In this document: positions 16,172 to 25,292 of the stretch, one piece after another
Position numbering within the stretch: the stretch's first letter is position 1
How the letters are laid out: each line of letters opens with the position of its first letter
From: Methylobacterium sp. Leaf99
GTDB taxonomy: Bacteria; Pseudomonadota; Alphaproteobacteria; Rhizobiales; Beijerinckiaceae
DNA: 64,000 bases
Reading direction: 5' to 3'
Assembly: GCF_001422375.1 (NCBI RefSeq)
Contig: NZ_LMMU01000010.1
Coordinates: forward strand, 34,930-98,929
Made by a program: the position numbers and the translations under genes
Notes under the pieces: model-generated
Told to the model about the DNA's origin: nothing
The model's database searches: none
What the model saw: the letters and a program-made list of their open reading frames with translations, nothing else

Positions 16172-17653
16172 ATGACCACCCTGAACGAACTCACCCTGGC
16201 GGAGGCCCGCGACGGGCTCAAGGCCAAGGATTTCTCCGCCCATGAGCTCACCCAGGCGCATCTCGCCGCCATGGAGAAGGCGCGCGGCCTCAACGCCTAC
16301 ATCCTGGAAACGCCCGAGCGGGCGCTCACCATGGCAAATGTCGCCGATACGAAAATCGCCGCTGGCGAGGCCCGCCCCCTGGAGGGCATTCCGCTCGGCA
16401 TCAAGGACCTGTTCTGCACCCACGGCGTTGCCACCACCGCCGGCTCCAAGATCCTCGAAGGCTTCCAGCCGCACTACGAATCGGCCGTGACCCACAACCT
16501 CTGGCGCGACGGCGCCGTGATGCTGGGCAAGCTCAACCTCGACGAGTTCGCCATGGGCTCGTCCAACGAGACCTCGGCCTACGGCGACGTGGTCTCGCCC
16601 TGGCGCCGGAATGGTTCCGACACCAGGCTGGTGCCGGGCGGCTCGTCGGGCGGGTCCGCCGCGGCGGTCGCCGCGCACCTGTGCCTCGGCGCCACCGCCA
16701 CGGACACCGGCGGCTCCATCCGCCAGCCCGCCGCCTTCACCGGCACGGTCGGCATCAAGCCGACCTACGGGCGCTGCTCGCGCTGGGGCACCGTGGCCTA
16801 CGCTTCGTCCCTCGATCAGGCCGGTCCCATCGCCCGGACCGTGCGCGACTGCGCCATCCTGCTCGGCTCCATGGCCGGTCAGGATTCTCGCGACACCACC
16901 TGCGCCGATCTCCCGGTGCCGGACTTCGAGGCGGCGGTGGCGCGCGGCGTGAAGGGTCTCACCATCGGGATTCCGAAGGAGTACCGGGTCGAGGGCATGT
17001 CCGCCGAGATCCAGGCGCTCTGGGACAAGGGCGCCGCGATGCTGAAGGACGCCGGCGCCACCATCCGCGAAATCTCCCTACCGCACACCCCCTACGCCCT
17101 GCCGGCCTACTACATCGTCGCCCCGGCCGAGGCTTCCTCGAACCTCGCCCGCTACGACGGCGTGCGCTACGGCCTGCGGGTGCCCGGCAAGGACATCGCC
17201 GGGATGTACGAGAACACCCGCGCGGCGGGCTTCGGCCGCGAGGTCAAGCGCCGGATCATGATCGGCACCTACGTGCTGTCGGCCGGCTACTACGACGCCT
17301 ATTACGTCCGCGCCCAGAAGATCCGCACCCTGATCAAGCGCGATTTCGAAGAGGCCTACGCATCGGGCATCGACGCGATCCTGACGCCCGCGACCCCGTC
17401 CGCCGCCTTCGGCTTAGGCGAGAAGGGCTCGGGCGATCCCGTGGAGATGTACCTGCAGGACGTGTTCACCATCACGGTGAACATGGCGGGGCTCCCCGGC
17501 CTCTCGGTGCCGGCGGGACTCGACGCGCAGGGCCTGCCCCTCGGCCTCCAGCTCATCGGCCGGCCCTTCGACGAGGAGACCCTGTTCGCCGCCGCTCAGG
17601 TGATCGAGACCGCCGCCGGGCGCACGAAGCTGCCGGCCGCGTGGTGGGCATGA
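16172..17653 (+). CDS. gatA: Glu/Asp-tRNA amidotransferase subunit A
   Basis: GatA (493 residues) hydrolyses glutamine to supply ammonia to GatB. The amidase-signature Lys-cisSer-Ser triad is visible in GIKDLFCTHG (Lys), the GGSSGGSAAAVAAH loop (cis-Ser) and TDTGGSIRQPAAF (nucleophilic Ser). The C-terminal YYDAYYVRAQKIR stretch is typical. AGGAC lies before the ATG. Ten bases separate it from a small membrane-protein gene, an uncommon insertion between gatA and gatB. Confidence 0.96.
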   Translation: MTTLNELTLAEARDGLKAKDFSAHELTQAHLAAMEKARGLNAYILETPERALTMANVADTKIAAGEARPLEGIPLGIKDLFCTHGVATTAGSKILEGFQPHYESAVTHNLWRDGAVMLGKLNLDEFAMGSSNETSAYGDVVSPWRRNGSDTRLVPGGSSGGSAAAVAAHLCLGATATDTGGSIRQPAAFTGTVGIKPTYGRCSRWGTVAYASSLDQAGPIARTVRDCAILLGSMAGQDSRDTTCADLPVPDFEAAVARGVKGLTIGIPKEYRVEGMSAEIQALWDKGAAMLKDAGATIREISLPHTPYALPAYYIVAPAEASSNLARYDGVRYGLRVPGKDIAGMYENTRAAGFGREVKRRIMIGTYVLSAGYYDAYYVRAQKIRTLIKRDFEEAYASGIDAILTPATPSAAFGLGEKGSGDPVEMYLQDVFTITVNMAGLPGLSVPAGLDAQGLPLGLQLIGRPFDEETLFAAAQVIETAAGRTKLPAAWWA

Positions 17654-17663
17654 AAGCGCGGTC

Positions 17664-17963
17664 ATGACCGTCCCGGTTTATGTCTTCAACGACTGGATCT
17701 GGGCCGCGTTCGATCCCGTTCTGATCGCCATCGCGCTGGTCATGGGCTGGAAGTCGGATCAGTTCGTGAAGGTCATCCTCGTGTCGCTGATGGCCTTCTC
17801 GGTCTCGGTGCTGGTGTCGTGGGGTGTCACGGCCATCGGCATCCCCTGGCCGGCGCCGGTGAGCCACGACGGACCGACCTTCTTCCCGATCCGCTGGATC
17901 GCCGGATTCCTGTGGGGCACCCTGGGCTTCCTGGCGCACCAGCTCTATCGCCTGCGCGCTTGA
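17664..17963 (+). CDS. Small integral membrane protein between gatA and gatB
   Basis: The 99-residue protein has three predicted membrane segments: near residues 7-26 (WIWAAFDPVLIAIALVMGW), 34-57 (VKVILVSLMAFSVSVLVSWGV) and 77-94 (WIAGFLWGTLGFLAHQLY). The family is not recognised. It follows gatA by 10 bases and precedes gatB by 68, so it is probably co-transcribed with the amidotransferase genes. A link to tRNA amidation is not implied. Confidence 0.7.
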   Translation: MTVPVYVFNDWIWAAFDPVLIAIALVMGWKSDQFVKVILVSLMAFSVSVLVSWGVTAIGIPWPAPVSHDGPTFFPIRWIAGFLWGTLGFLAHQLYRLRA

Positions 17964-18031
17964 CCGCGCCGGCCGGCACTTTCACTCTTCCGGCGCTCAC
18001 CCGCGCTCCGCAACGCTGAACCTGGGCCATC

Positions 18032-19504
18032 ATGACCGCCTCCGTGAACCCAAAAAAGCTCATCAAGGGCGGCCTGCACGACTGGGAGGTCGTGATCGGC
18101 ATGGAGATCCATGCCCAGGTCACGAGCCGCTCCAAGCTGTTCTCCGGCGCCTCCACCGAATTCGGGGCCGAGCCCAATGACCACGTCTCCCTCGTGGACG
18201 CCGCCATGCCGGGCATGCTCCCCGTCATCAACGAGGAATGCGTCGCCCAGGCCGTGCGCACGGGCCTCGGACTCAAGGCCCAGATCAACCACCGCTCAGT
18301 GTTCGACAGAAAGAACTACTTCTACCCGGACCTGCCGCAGGGCTACCAGATCTCCCAGTTCAAGGACCCCATCGTCGGCGAGGGCACGGTGCTGGTCGAC
18401 CTGCCCGACGGGGAGACGATCACCGTGGGCGTCGAGCGGCTGCACCTGGAGCAGGACGCGGGCAAATCCCTGCACGACCAGAACCCGACCCAGAGCTTCG
18501 TCGACCTCAACCGCTCGGGCGTCGCCCTGATGGAGATCGTCTCGCGGCCGGATCTGCGCTCGTCGGAGGAGGCGCGCGCCTACGTGACCAAGCTGCGCAC
18601 CATCCTGCGCTATCTCGGCACCTGCGACGGCGACATGGAGAAGGGCTCGCTCCGGGCCGACGTCAACGTCTCCGTGCGCCTGCCCGGCGACCCCCTCGGC
18701 ACCCGCTGCGAGATCAAGAACGTCAACTCGATCCGCTTTATCGGCCAGGCCATCGAGGTCGAGGCGCGGCGCCAGATCGCGATCATCGAGGATGGCGGCA
18801 CCATCTCGCAGGAGACCCGCCTGTTCGATCCGGGCAAGGGCGAGACCCGCTCCATGCGCTCCAAGGAAGAGGCGCACGATTACCGCTACTTCCCCGACCC
18901 CGATCTGCTGCCCCTCGAATTCGATCAGGCTTACGTGGATCGCCTCGCCGAGGGCCTGCCCGAACTGCCCGACGCCAAGAAGGCGCGCTTCATCGAGTCC
19001 TACGGTCTGAGCCCCTACGATGCCGGCGTGCTCATCGCCGAGCGGTCGTCGGCCGACTATTACGAGGCGGTGGCCAAGGGCCGTGACGGCAAGGCCGCGG
19101 CGAACTGGGTGATCAACGAGCTGTTCGGCCGCCTCAACAAGGAGGGCCGGGACATCGAGACCAGCCCGGTCTCGGCCGATCAGCTCGGCGCCGTGGTCGA
19201 CCTCATCGGCGAGGGCGTGATCTCCGGCAAGATCGCCAAGGACCTGTTCGAAATCGTCTGGTCCGAGGGCGGCGATCCGCGCGCGCTCGTCGAATCCCGC
19301 GGCATGAAGCAGGTGACCGACACCGGCGCCATCGAGGCGGCCATCGACGCCATCATCGCGAAGAACCCCGACAAGGTGACCCAGGCCAAGGAAAAGCCGA
19401 CCCTGCTCGGCTGGTTCGTCGGCCAGACCATGAAGGCCACGGGCGGCAAGGCCAACCCGGCGGCGGTGAACGCCCTGCTGAAGGCCAAGCTCGGGATCGA
19501 GTAG
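18032..19504 (+). CDS. gatB: Asp/Glu-tRNA amidotransferase subunit B
   Basis: GatB (490 residues) holds the kinase/amidation site and grips the tRNA. Family landmarks: WEVVIGMEIHAQ, KLFSGAST, DRKNYFYPDLPQGYQISQ, LEQDAGKSLHD, CEIKNVNSI and DYRYFPDPDL. The C-terminal YqeY-like domain ends TKATGGKANPAAVNALLKAK-like (KATGGKANPAAVN is visible). GatCAB with AspS in the same window fits an organism that makes Asn-tRNA and/or Gln-tRNA by transamidation. Confidence 0.96.
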   Translation: MTASVNPKKLIKGGLHDWEVVIGMEIHAQVTSRSKLFSGASTEFGAEPNDHVSLVDAAMPGMLPVINEECVAQAVRTGLGLKAQINHRSVFDRKNYFYPDLPQGYQISQFKDPIVGEGTVLVDLPDGETITVGVERLHLEQDAGKSLHDQNPTQSFVDLNRSGVALMEIVSRPDLRSSEEARAYVTKLRTILRYLGTCDGDMEKGSLRADVNVSVRLPGDPLGTRCEIKNVNSIRFIGQAIEVEARRQIAIIEDGGTISQETRLFDPGKGETRSMRSKEEAHDYRYFPDPDLLPLEFDQAYVDRLAEGLPELPDAKKARFIESYGLSPYDAGVLIAERSSADYYEAVAKGRDGKAAANWVINELFGRLNKEGRDIETSPVSADQLGAVVDLIGEGVISGKIAKDLFEIVWSEGGDPRALVESRGMKQVTDTGAIEAAIDAIIAKNPDKVTQAKEKPTLLGWFVGQTMKATGGKANPAAVNALLKAKLGIE

Positions 19505-19529
19505 GGGTATCTACCGCCAAGAAGGATGA

Positions 19530-19999
19530 CGTGGCGGCGTTCCGGGCCCTGCGCCTGGATGGCCTCGCTCGGCACCCGGCGGCGTTCGGTGGGTCGTGGG
19601 AGGTGGACCGGGCAGCCGCTCGCGCGGTTCTCTGCGCCCCTGGACGGGCAAGCCGTGTTCGGCGCTTGGCGCCGAAGGACGAACTGTCGGGATCGCCGGA
19701 CTCTACGTGTTCGAGGCGCCCCAGCTCCGACACAGGGGCACGCTCTTGGGTCTGTTCGTTGAGGCCGGACGCCGCGCGGCGCTGGCCTTGGCTCGGCGCT
19801 GCTTGCAGACGTGCTCGCCCATGCGGCCGAATGTGTTGAGGATGTCGGTCTGTCCGTCGCCGCCGCCAATCATGGGGCCATCCGGCGCTATGCGGCAGCC
19901 GGATTTATGCCGTACGGCCTGGAGCCACGCGCCCTGAAGGTCAACAATGGATTCTACGACGCAGTCTTGATGGTTCTTGCTCTCAGCCGCCAAAGTTGA
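19530..19999 (+). pseudogene. Decayed GNAT acetyltransferase
   Basis: Pieces of one GNAT protein appear in order but in different frames. Frame 1 from about 19531 reads VAAFRALRLDGLARHPAAFG. The second frame reads LARFSAPLDGQAVFGAW. The third frame reads IAGLYVFEAPQLRHRGTLLG. The second frame again from 19811 reads LSVAAANHGAIRRYAAAGF, then YGLEPRALK and FYDAVLMVL. The last block matches the acetyl-CoA-binding and C-terminal motifs of GNAT enzymes. At least three frame changes mean no intact protein is made. It may be a recent relic or, less likely, sequencing error. Confidence 0.75.
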
Positions 20000-20411
20000 A
20001 CAAAGCAACCGGCGGCGGAAGCAGTCGAGGTGGGGCTTTTCGCGTGTTCGAAGTCGTGCCGTGAAGGCCGCTTCTGCGCCCCGGTGACCGCTTCCGTCCC
20101 GTGATTCGCGTCTTCGCTGCTCGGGTCCGGATCGAATTAGGCTCGGATCGTCGCCGCAGCGTGCTGCTGGGGTGGAGTCATGCTCGTCTCCCGCGATTCG
20201 GTTGGCCGCAATCGAACGTAAACGCCGCTGCTGGTCACCTCGTTGCTTTGTCTGTGCTTGCCTTGCGAAGCACAACGACAGACTGCGACTGCCGGGGGAA
20301 AGCGTCAACCCCCTATTTGCCGGCTCCATCGAAAGTCTTCCGCCGCGATGGACGGCGACCGCGAAACGTCGTTACCGATCAGTGTCTTGGTGCCGGTCCG
20401 CACCGCGGACA
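20000..20411. other. Gene-poor stretch after the GNAT relic
   Basis: No ORF here resembles a known protein. Base composition looks less GC-rich than the flanking genes. With the preceding pseudogene it forms a roughly 0.9-kb scar between gatB and the efflux operon. No repeat or integrase remnant was seen. Confidence 0.5.
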
Positions 20412-21413
20412 TCACGGGCTCGGCGCCGGTGCCGCCCAGCCCGAGAAGCGCTGACGCAGGGCCGTCCACCACTTGCGCCGGTGGTCGCCGGCCTCGCCCA
20501 CGGAGACCGTGGCGGTCATGCCGGCCACCAGGGTCACGCCCTCGGGCACGCGCTCGATGCGCACCCGCACGGGCACGCGCTGGGCGAGGCGCACCCAGGT
20601 GTAGACGGGATCGACGCTGGGCAGCCCCTGCGTGCTCGGCGCCGCGTTGGCGATGCTGATGCCGAGGGTGATGCTCTCGACCCGGCCCCGGATGAGGGGA
20701 TCGTAGCCCAAAAGCTCGGCCGAGACGGGGTCGCCCACATGGATATGGGCCATCTTCGTCTCCTCGAAGTAGCCGTCGATCCAGAACGAGTCCGTGTCGA
20801 TCACCGCGATGTTCACGGTGCCGGTGGTGGCGTAGTCGCCGACCCGCAGGAGCAGGTTGGTGACCCGGCCGTTCACGGGCGCGCGCACCTCCGTGCGGGT
20901 GCGGTTGATCTTGGCCTGGGACAGCTGCGCCTTGGCCGAGGCGAGGGCGGCCTCGGCGATCTTGGCGGTGCCGGCGAATTGCTGCTTCTCCTCGACGGAG
21001 GTCGAGAGGGTGGTGAGCGCCTCGCGCCGCGCGGCCTGGGTGCGCTTGACCTGGAGGTCGGCCTCGCGGTTGTCCATCTCGGCTTCGGCCGACGCGATGG
21101 CGACGTCGAAGTCGAACGGGTCGATGACGTAGAGCACGTCGCCCTTCCGCACCGCCTGGTTGTCGGTGACCCTCAGCTCCACGATCTGGCCCGAGACCTG
21201 GGGGGCGACGCTGGCCACCTGCACGCGCACCCGGCCGTCGCGGGTCCAGGGCGCGGTGACGTAGAACTGCCAGACCAGGGCCGCCGCCACGAAGGCGCAG
21301 GCCAGGATCAACCCGGTGGCGAGGACGCGCAGGAACCGCCGTGGCCGGCGGACCTTCTTGGGAGCCTTGGCCGGCTGCGCCTTTCGGTCGGCATCTTGGG
21401 ATTCGTCGGACAT
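20412..21413 (-). CDS. HlyD/AaeA-type membrane fusion protein of an efflux system
   Basis: The 333-residue periplasmic adaptor has one N-terminal membrane anchor (about residues 28-50). A biotinyl-lipoyl domain follows (VAPQVSGQIVELRVTDNQAV, KGDVLYVIDP), then a short coiled-coil hairpin (about 105-180) and the second lipoyl half (VRAPVNGRVTNLLLRVGDY). It resembles AaeA, which pairs with FUSC-type pumps for aromatic acid export. It is last in the DUF4345-FUSC-DUF1656-HlyD operon, two bases after the DUF1656 stop. Substrate is unknown. Confidence 0.9.
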   Translation of the reverse strand: MSDESQDADRKAQPAKAPKKVRRPRRFLRVLATGLILACAFVAAALVWQFYVTAPWTRDGRVRVQVASVAPQVSGQIVELRVTDNQAVRKGDVLYVIDPFDFDVAIASAEAEMDNREADLQVKRTQAARREALTTLSTSVEEKQQFAGTAKIAEAALASAKAQLSQAKINRTRTEVRAPVNGRVTNLLLRVGDYATTGTVNIAVIDTDSFWIDGYFEETKMAHIHVGDPVSAELLGYDPLIRGRVESITLGISIANAAPSTQGLPSVDPVYTWVRLAQRVPVRVRIERVPEGVTLVAGMTATVSVGEAGDHRRKWWTALRQRFSGWAAPAPSP

Positions 21414-21415
21414 CG

Positions 21416-21610
21416 TCAGAGGAACACGATCAGGAGGGCGAGGATGCAGACGTAGAGGCTGGCCTCCGCGAGCGGCGGATTGGCGACGTAGCGGCTGAAG
21501 CGGAGGCGGTTGAAGGCGACGCGCAGGAGCATCAGGATCGCGAGGGCGCCGGCGGCGTAGGCGACGAAGGGCGAGACGAGGACGCCGCCGAAATCGAGGT
21601 CTTGACGCAT
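21416..21610 (-). CDS. DUF1656 small inner-membrane protein (AaeX-like)
   Basis: The 64-residue protein has two hydrophobic helices (FVAYAAGALAILMLLRVAF and LYVCILALLIVFL) and the DUF1656 pattern of a short acidic start and FSRYVANPPLAEASLYV. AaeX-like proteins accompany AaeAB efflux pumps; their role is not settled. Its ATG overlaps the FUSC stop codon as ATGA, so it is translationally coupled. Confidence 0.85.
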   Translation of the reverse strand: MRQDLDFGGVLVSPFVAYAAGALAILMLLRVAFNRLRFSRYVANPPLAEASLYVCILALLIVFL

Positions 21611-23628
21611 CAGGCGGCTTTCAGTCCGAGGCGGCGCAGGAACCGTCCCTGCGTGGCGGCGACGTTGGCGAGGGTGGCGAGATCGCTCGCCGCCCGGGCG
21701 ATGGCGAGGCGCGTCGGCCGGTCGGCCTGCGGGCCGGCGGCCAGCAGACCGCGCGCGGACGCCGCGATGGCCCGCCCGTCGACGGCCCTGATCCCGTCCC
21801 GGGCCGCCTCGGCGGCGCGCGCCAGGGCCGGGTCGCCTGCGAGGTCGCGCAGCTGCGCGTGGGCGCGGGCGGCCGCCGCCTCCATCCGGGCGAGGTCGAA
21901 GGCCCGGTCGAGGCTCGCCGCCCGCACGGCGCCGCTCCGCGAGCTCCACTGCGAGAACTGGAGCAGGCGGTCGCTGTTGAGGCTGGTGCGGGTGGTGGCG
22001 TCACCGCCCGCGCCGGCCAGCGCCTCGATGAGGGCGCGCCGCGCCGAATCGAGGGCGAAGGCCCGGTGCCGGGAAGCCGAGATCGGCAGCACCACCCGCA
22101 CGGTGACGAACAGGATGAGGGCCGCCATCACCACCAGCAGGGCGTTGGCGAAGAAGGTCTGCGGGTCGTAGGTCTGCGGGTTGGCGGGCGACAACAGGAC
22201 GGGGAAGAACACCAGCAGGATGAAGCCGACGCCGAAGGTCGGCGGATTGAGGCTGAGGAAGCAGGCCGTGAACACCACGGGCGCGATGGCGATGGCGAGC
22301 AGGGGAAACCCCTGCACCCCGGCGAGCAGCCCGAACAGCACGATGCCGGCGCAGAGGGCGGCCAGGGGCATGCCGATGAGCACGCCCCGGGCGAACGCCT
22401 TCGGGTCCGGCGTGATGGAGGACAACGCGCAGGTGGCGGCCACCTGGACCAGGGCGAAGGAGGTGGCCGGCCAGCCCGCGAAGATGAGGAAGAGGGCCGT
22501 CGTCCCGAAGGCGATGCCCACCCGCGCCGCGCCCCGCAGGGCCACGGGAAAATCGCGGTGGGTCGGCAGGGGCACGTCGCGCAGGGGGCGGTCGCCGGTG
22601 GTGAGCGCCTCGACCCCGTCCTGCGCGAAGACGGCGTTCCGGGCGAAATCAACGGCGCGCTGCAGGGCCAGGATCTCGCCGAGATCGGCACCGCGCCCGA
22701 CGGTGTCCGCGAGACCATCACGCAGGCGCTCGGCCGCCTGGACGGCCGAGTCCCGCGAACCGTCGCGGGTGAGGGCGAGGCAGAGGGCGCGGGCCTCCGC
22801 CACGGCCGGGCCGGGGCTCGCGAGCCGATCGGCGGCGGCCGTGAAAGCGCGGGCGGAGGCCGCCATGGCGTAGAGGGCCGCGATGGTGCTGCGGGCCCCG
22901 GCGGCGCGGTTGGGACCGTCGTCGAGCTCGCCCGCGATGGCGCTGGCATCGCCCCGCATGGCGGCGATGCGGCGGATGAGGGCGCTCGCGCGCTCCGATC
23001 CGGGATCGCCCGCCGCGAGGGTGTCGCGGGCGAAGGTCCGGGTCGCCGCGACGGCGCCGTCGAGGGTGCCCCGCAGGGCGCGCCACGTGCTGGGGGAGGC
23101 GAGGGCATCGTTGATGAAGGTGATGGCGACGATGCCGATGGTGATCGCCGCCACCCGGTCCACGGCTGCGTCGAACACCGCCTGCGGCGCATCGATATGC
23201 GCGATGGCGATGATCGCCACGGTGTAGCCCGAGAGCATCGCCCCGTAGGCCCGGGTGTCCTGCAGGAAGTGGGCGGTGAAGACGCACAGCATCAGCCACG
23301 TCGCGCACGACACCAGCAGCAGCACCCGGTCCTGCGCGAACAGGGCGATGAGCACGATGGCCACCACGGCGCCGACGATGGTCCCGACGAAGCGGTAGAG
23401 GGCCTTCGACAGGGCCTGCCCGCGCTTGGGCTGGGCCAGGATCGCCACGCAGACCATGGCCGAGGAGGCGCCCGAGAGCTGGAGCCAGAACGCGGCGTAG
23501 AGGGCCAGCACCATGGCGAGCCAGATCCGCAGGGCGAAAGCCCAGGCGGAGGGTGGCGGCACCACCCGGTCGGCGAAGGCGAGGCTGCGGTCGAGGAGGG
23601 AGGGCGCACCCGGCGCCGCCTCGCTCAT
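21610..23628 (-). CDS. FUSC family efflux transporter (AaeB-like)
   Basis: The 672-residue inner-membrane protein has two clusters of membrane helices, about residues 28-175 and 370-490, separated and followed by soluble domains. This is the FUSC/AaeB arrangement. Clusters include WLAMVLALYAAFWLQL, GTIVGAVVAIVLIALF and VVFTACFLSLNPPTFGVGF. With the adjacent HlyD protein it should export aromatic acids or similar toxic compounds. The ATG at 23628 overlaps the DUF4345 gene stop by 4 bases; a longer open frame upstream is not coding. Confidence 0.9.
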   Translation of the reverse strand: MSEAAPGAPSLLDRSLAFADRVVPPPSAWAFALRIWLAMVLALYAAFWLQLSGASSAMVCVAILAQPKRGQALSKALYRFVGTIVGAVVAIVLIALFAQDRVLLLVSCATWLMLCVFTAHFLQDTRAYGAMLSGYTVAIIAIAHIDAPQAVFDAAVDRVAAITIGIVAITFINDALASPSTWRALRGTLDGAVAATRTFARDTLAAGDPGSERASALIRRIAAMRGDASAIAGELDDGPNRAAGARSTIAALYAMAASARAFTAAADRLASPGPAVAEARALCLALTRDGSRDSAVQAAERLRDGLADTVGRGADLGEILALQRAVDFARNAVFAQDGVEALTTGDRPLRDVPLPTHRDFPVALRGAARVGIAFGTTALFLIFAGWPATSFALVQVAATCALSSITPDPKAFARGVLIGMPLAALCAGIVLFGLLAGVQGFPLLAIAIAPVVFTACFLSLNPPTFGVGFILLVFFPVLLSPANPQTYDPQTFFANALLVVMAALILFVTVRVVLPISASRHRAFALDSARRALIEALAGAGGDATTRTSLNSDRLLQFSQWSSRSGAVRAASLDRAFDLARMEAAAARAHAQLRDLAGDPALARAAEAARDGIRAVDGRAIAASARGLLAAGPQADRPTRLAIARAASDLATLANVAATQGRFLRRLGLKAA

Positions 23629-24038
23629 GCGGGGCGCGATCCGGCCGTCGCCGCGTCCGGGGCGCGTCCGGCGACCCGAGCCTGCCACAGGCACAGGAGC
23701 GGCGTGACGAGGAGTTCCACGGCCAGCGCCGCCATCATGGTAAGCGAAGGCAGGCCGGTCAGCGCCAGGCCGAGGAGCCGGGCGAGGCCGCCCAGCCCCA
23801 CCACCAGGGTGAGGAACCGGACCAAGCCGGTCTTGGCCTCGATCCCCGGCACGCAGGTCCAGAACAGGATGCCGATGCCCATGTGCAGGCCCGACAGGTA
23901 GCGGTAATGGCTGTCGGCGGAGACATCGACGAGGCCGCCCGCACTCCCGAGACCGAACAGGACGCCGTAGAGGCCCGACACGACGGGCACGAGGGCGACG
24001 GCCGCCACCACCCGCTGCAACGCCTGTCGCTCCCGCAT
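23625..24038 (-). CDS. DUF4345-type four-helix membrane protein
   Basis: The 137-residue protein has four membrane helices and the DUF4345-like stretch SHYRYLSGLHMGIGILFW followed by VPGIEAKTGLVRFLTLVV. It is first in the efflux operon and its TGA overlaps the FUSC ATG. The family has no proven function. Confidence 0.75.
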   Translation of the reverse strand: MRERQALQRVVAAVALVPVVSGLYGVLFGLGSAGGLVDVSADSHYRYLSGLHMGIGILFWTCVPGIEAKTGLVRFLTLVVGLGGLARLLGLALTGLPSLTMMAALAVELLVTPLLCLWQARVAGRAPDAATAGSRPA

Positions 24039-24160
24039 CGTCCCGTTCCGTCCCTCGCGAACGCCGTTCGATCCCTACGGGATGGCGGCGTTCCGCTTCG
24101 CTCACCCGCCCGACGGCAAACCAGGGCAGGCGCTCAAGCGTTCCAGCCCCGGACGCGCCG

Positions 24161-24409
24161 TCAGGCCTTCTGCTCCTTGAGCCGCTTCACGCATTTGCTG
24201 AAGTATTGCGGCCATTTCGGACCCTTGGCGGCCTTGTCGGCCACGGAGAGCGCGCGCCATTCCGCGCCGCAGGTCTTCTGGCGCTGGCGCGCCGCGCTCT
24301 GGCTCACGCTCGGCTCCTTGGCGGTGGCATCCGGCTCCTTGGCGAGAACCGGTTGGGCCAGCAGCAGCGGAGCGGCGAGGCAGGCGACCAGGATGGAACG
24401 GAACGGCAT
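24161..24409 (-). CDS. Small periplasmic protein, PsiF-like
   Basis: The 82-residue protein starts with a Sec signal peptide (MPFRSILVACLAAPLLLAQP, VLA cleavage near residue 23). The mature part has two cysteines in a pattern loosely like PsiF repeats: KTCGAEWRAL and WPQYFSKCVKRLKEQ. PsiF proteins in E. coli are phosphate-starvation induced, but the match here is weak. It stands alone, divergent from the GST gene. Confidence 0.6.
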   Translation of the reverse strand: MPFRSILVACLAAPLLLAQPVLAKEPDATAKEPSVSQSAARQRQKTCGAEWRALSVADKAAKGPKWPQYFSKCVKRLKEQKA

Positions 24410-24627
24410 CGTGACAACCCTCGATTGCGGACTTGCCCGTCGCGCGGCGGGCGGGACGCATCACACCCACAACCACAGGGTTCGGCAAGAGCCCTCTTCA
24501 CGGGACAAGCCTTTTCCGGGGCGGCGGGGCCGCGATCCACCGCGGGCCCGCTTCCCGCAACCATCGGCTGGCGTTCCGGTTTGATCCGGCACATGAAGGC
24601 TGCTCAACCTTGGCCGGGATGATCCGC

Positions 24628-25263
24628 ATGGCACACGCTCCGGGAAAACCCATCGACGTCCACACCTGGAGCACGCCCAACGGCTGGAAGATCCCGATCA
24701 TGCTGGAGGAGTGCGGCCTGCCCTACCGGGTGGTGCCGGTGAACATCGGCCGGGGCGACCAGATGGCGCCGGACTTCCTCGCGATCTCGCCGAACAACAA
24801 GATCCCGGCCATCGTCGATCCAGACGGGCCGGACGGCCAACCGATCACCATCTTCGAATCGGGGGCGATCCTGCAGTATCTCAGCCGCAAGACCGGGTGC
24901 TTCCTCCCCGCCGACGAGCGCGCGCGGGTGACGGTCGAGGAGTGGCTGATGTGGCAGGTGGCGGGCTTCGGCCCGATGCTCGGCCAGACCCACCATTTCC
25001 GCATCTACGCGCAGGAGAAGATTCCCTACGCCATCGAGCGGTTCACCACGGAGGCCCAGCGCCTCTACGGCGTCCTCGATCGCCAGCTCGCCGGCCGGGA
25101 CTACGTGGCGGGCGAGCTCTCCATCGCCGACATCGCGATCCTGCCGTGGGCGAAGTACCACGAGAAGCAGGGCGTCGATCTCGCCGACCTGCCCGACGTG
25201 CGGGCCTGGATCGCCCGGATGCTGGCGCGTCCGGGCGTGCAGCGCGGATTCGCGGCGATCTGA
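24628..25263 (+). CDS. Glutathione S-transferase, YfcG/YghU-like
   Basis: The 211-residue protein has a thioredoxin-fold N domain (HTWSTPNGWKIPIMLEECGL, then ISPNNKIPAIVD and the FESGAILQYL glutathione-binding strand). An all-helical C domain has SIADIAILPWAKYH. The TxNxxKI motif matches nu-class GSTs such as E. coli YfcG, which act as disulfide-bond reductases. ATGs at 24619 and 24628 are both possible; the second has GGGA 8 bases upstream. Confidence 0.88.
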   Translation: MAHAPGKPIDVHTWSTPNGWKIPIMLEECGLPYRVVPVNIGRGDQMAPDFLAISPNNKIPAIVDPDGPDGQPITIFESGAILQYLSRKTGCFLPADERARVTVEEWLMWQVAGFGPMLGQTHHFRIYAQEKIPYAIERFTTEAQRLYGVLDRQLAGRDYVAGELSIADIAILPWAKYHEKQGVDLADLPDVRAWIARMLARPGVQRGFAAI

Positions 25264-25292
25264 GGGGAGGGCTCGGGCCCTCCCCGCGGGGC

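Noticed and set aside
19703..20329. Minus-strand ORF of 208 codons across the GNAT relic
   Set aside because: Composition and sequence look like a shadow of the decayed plus-strand gene, with no family match.
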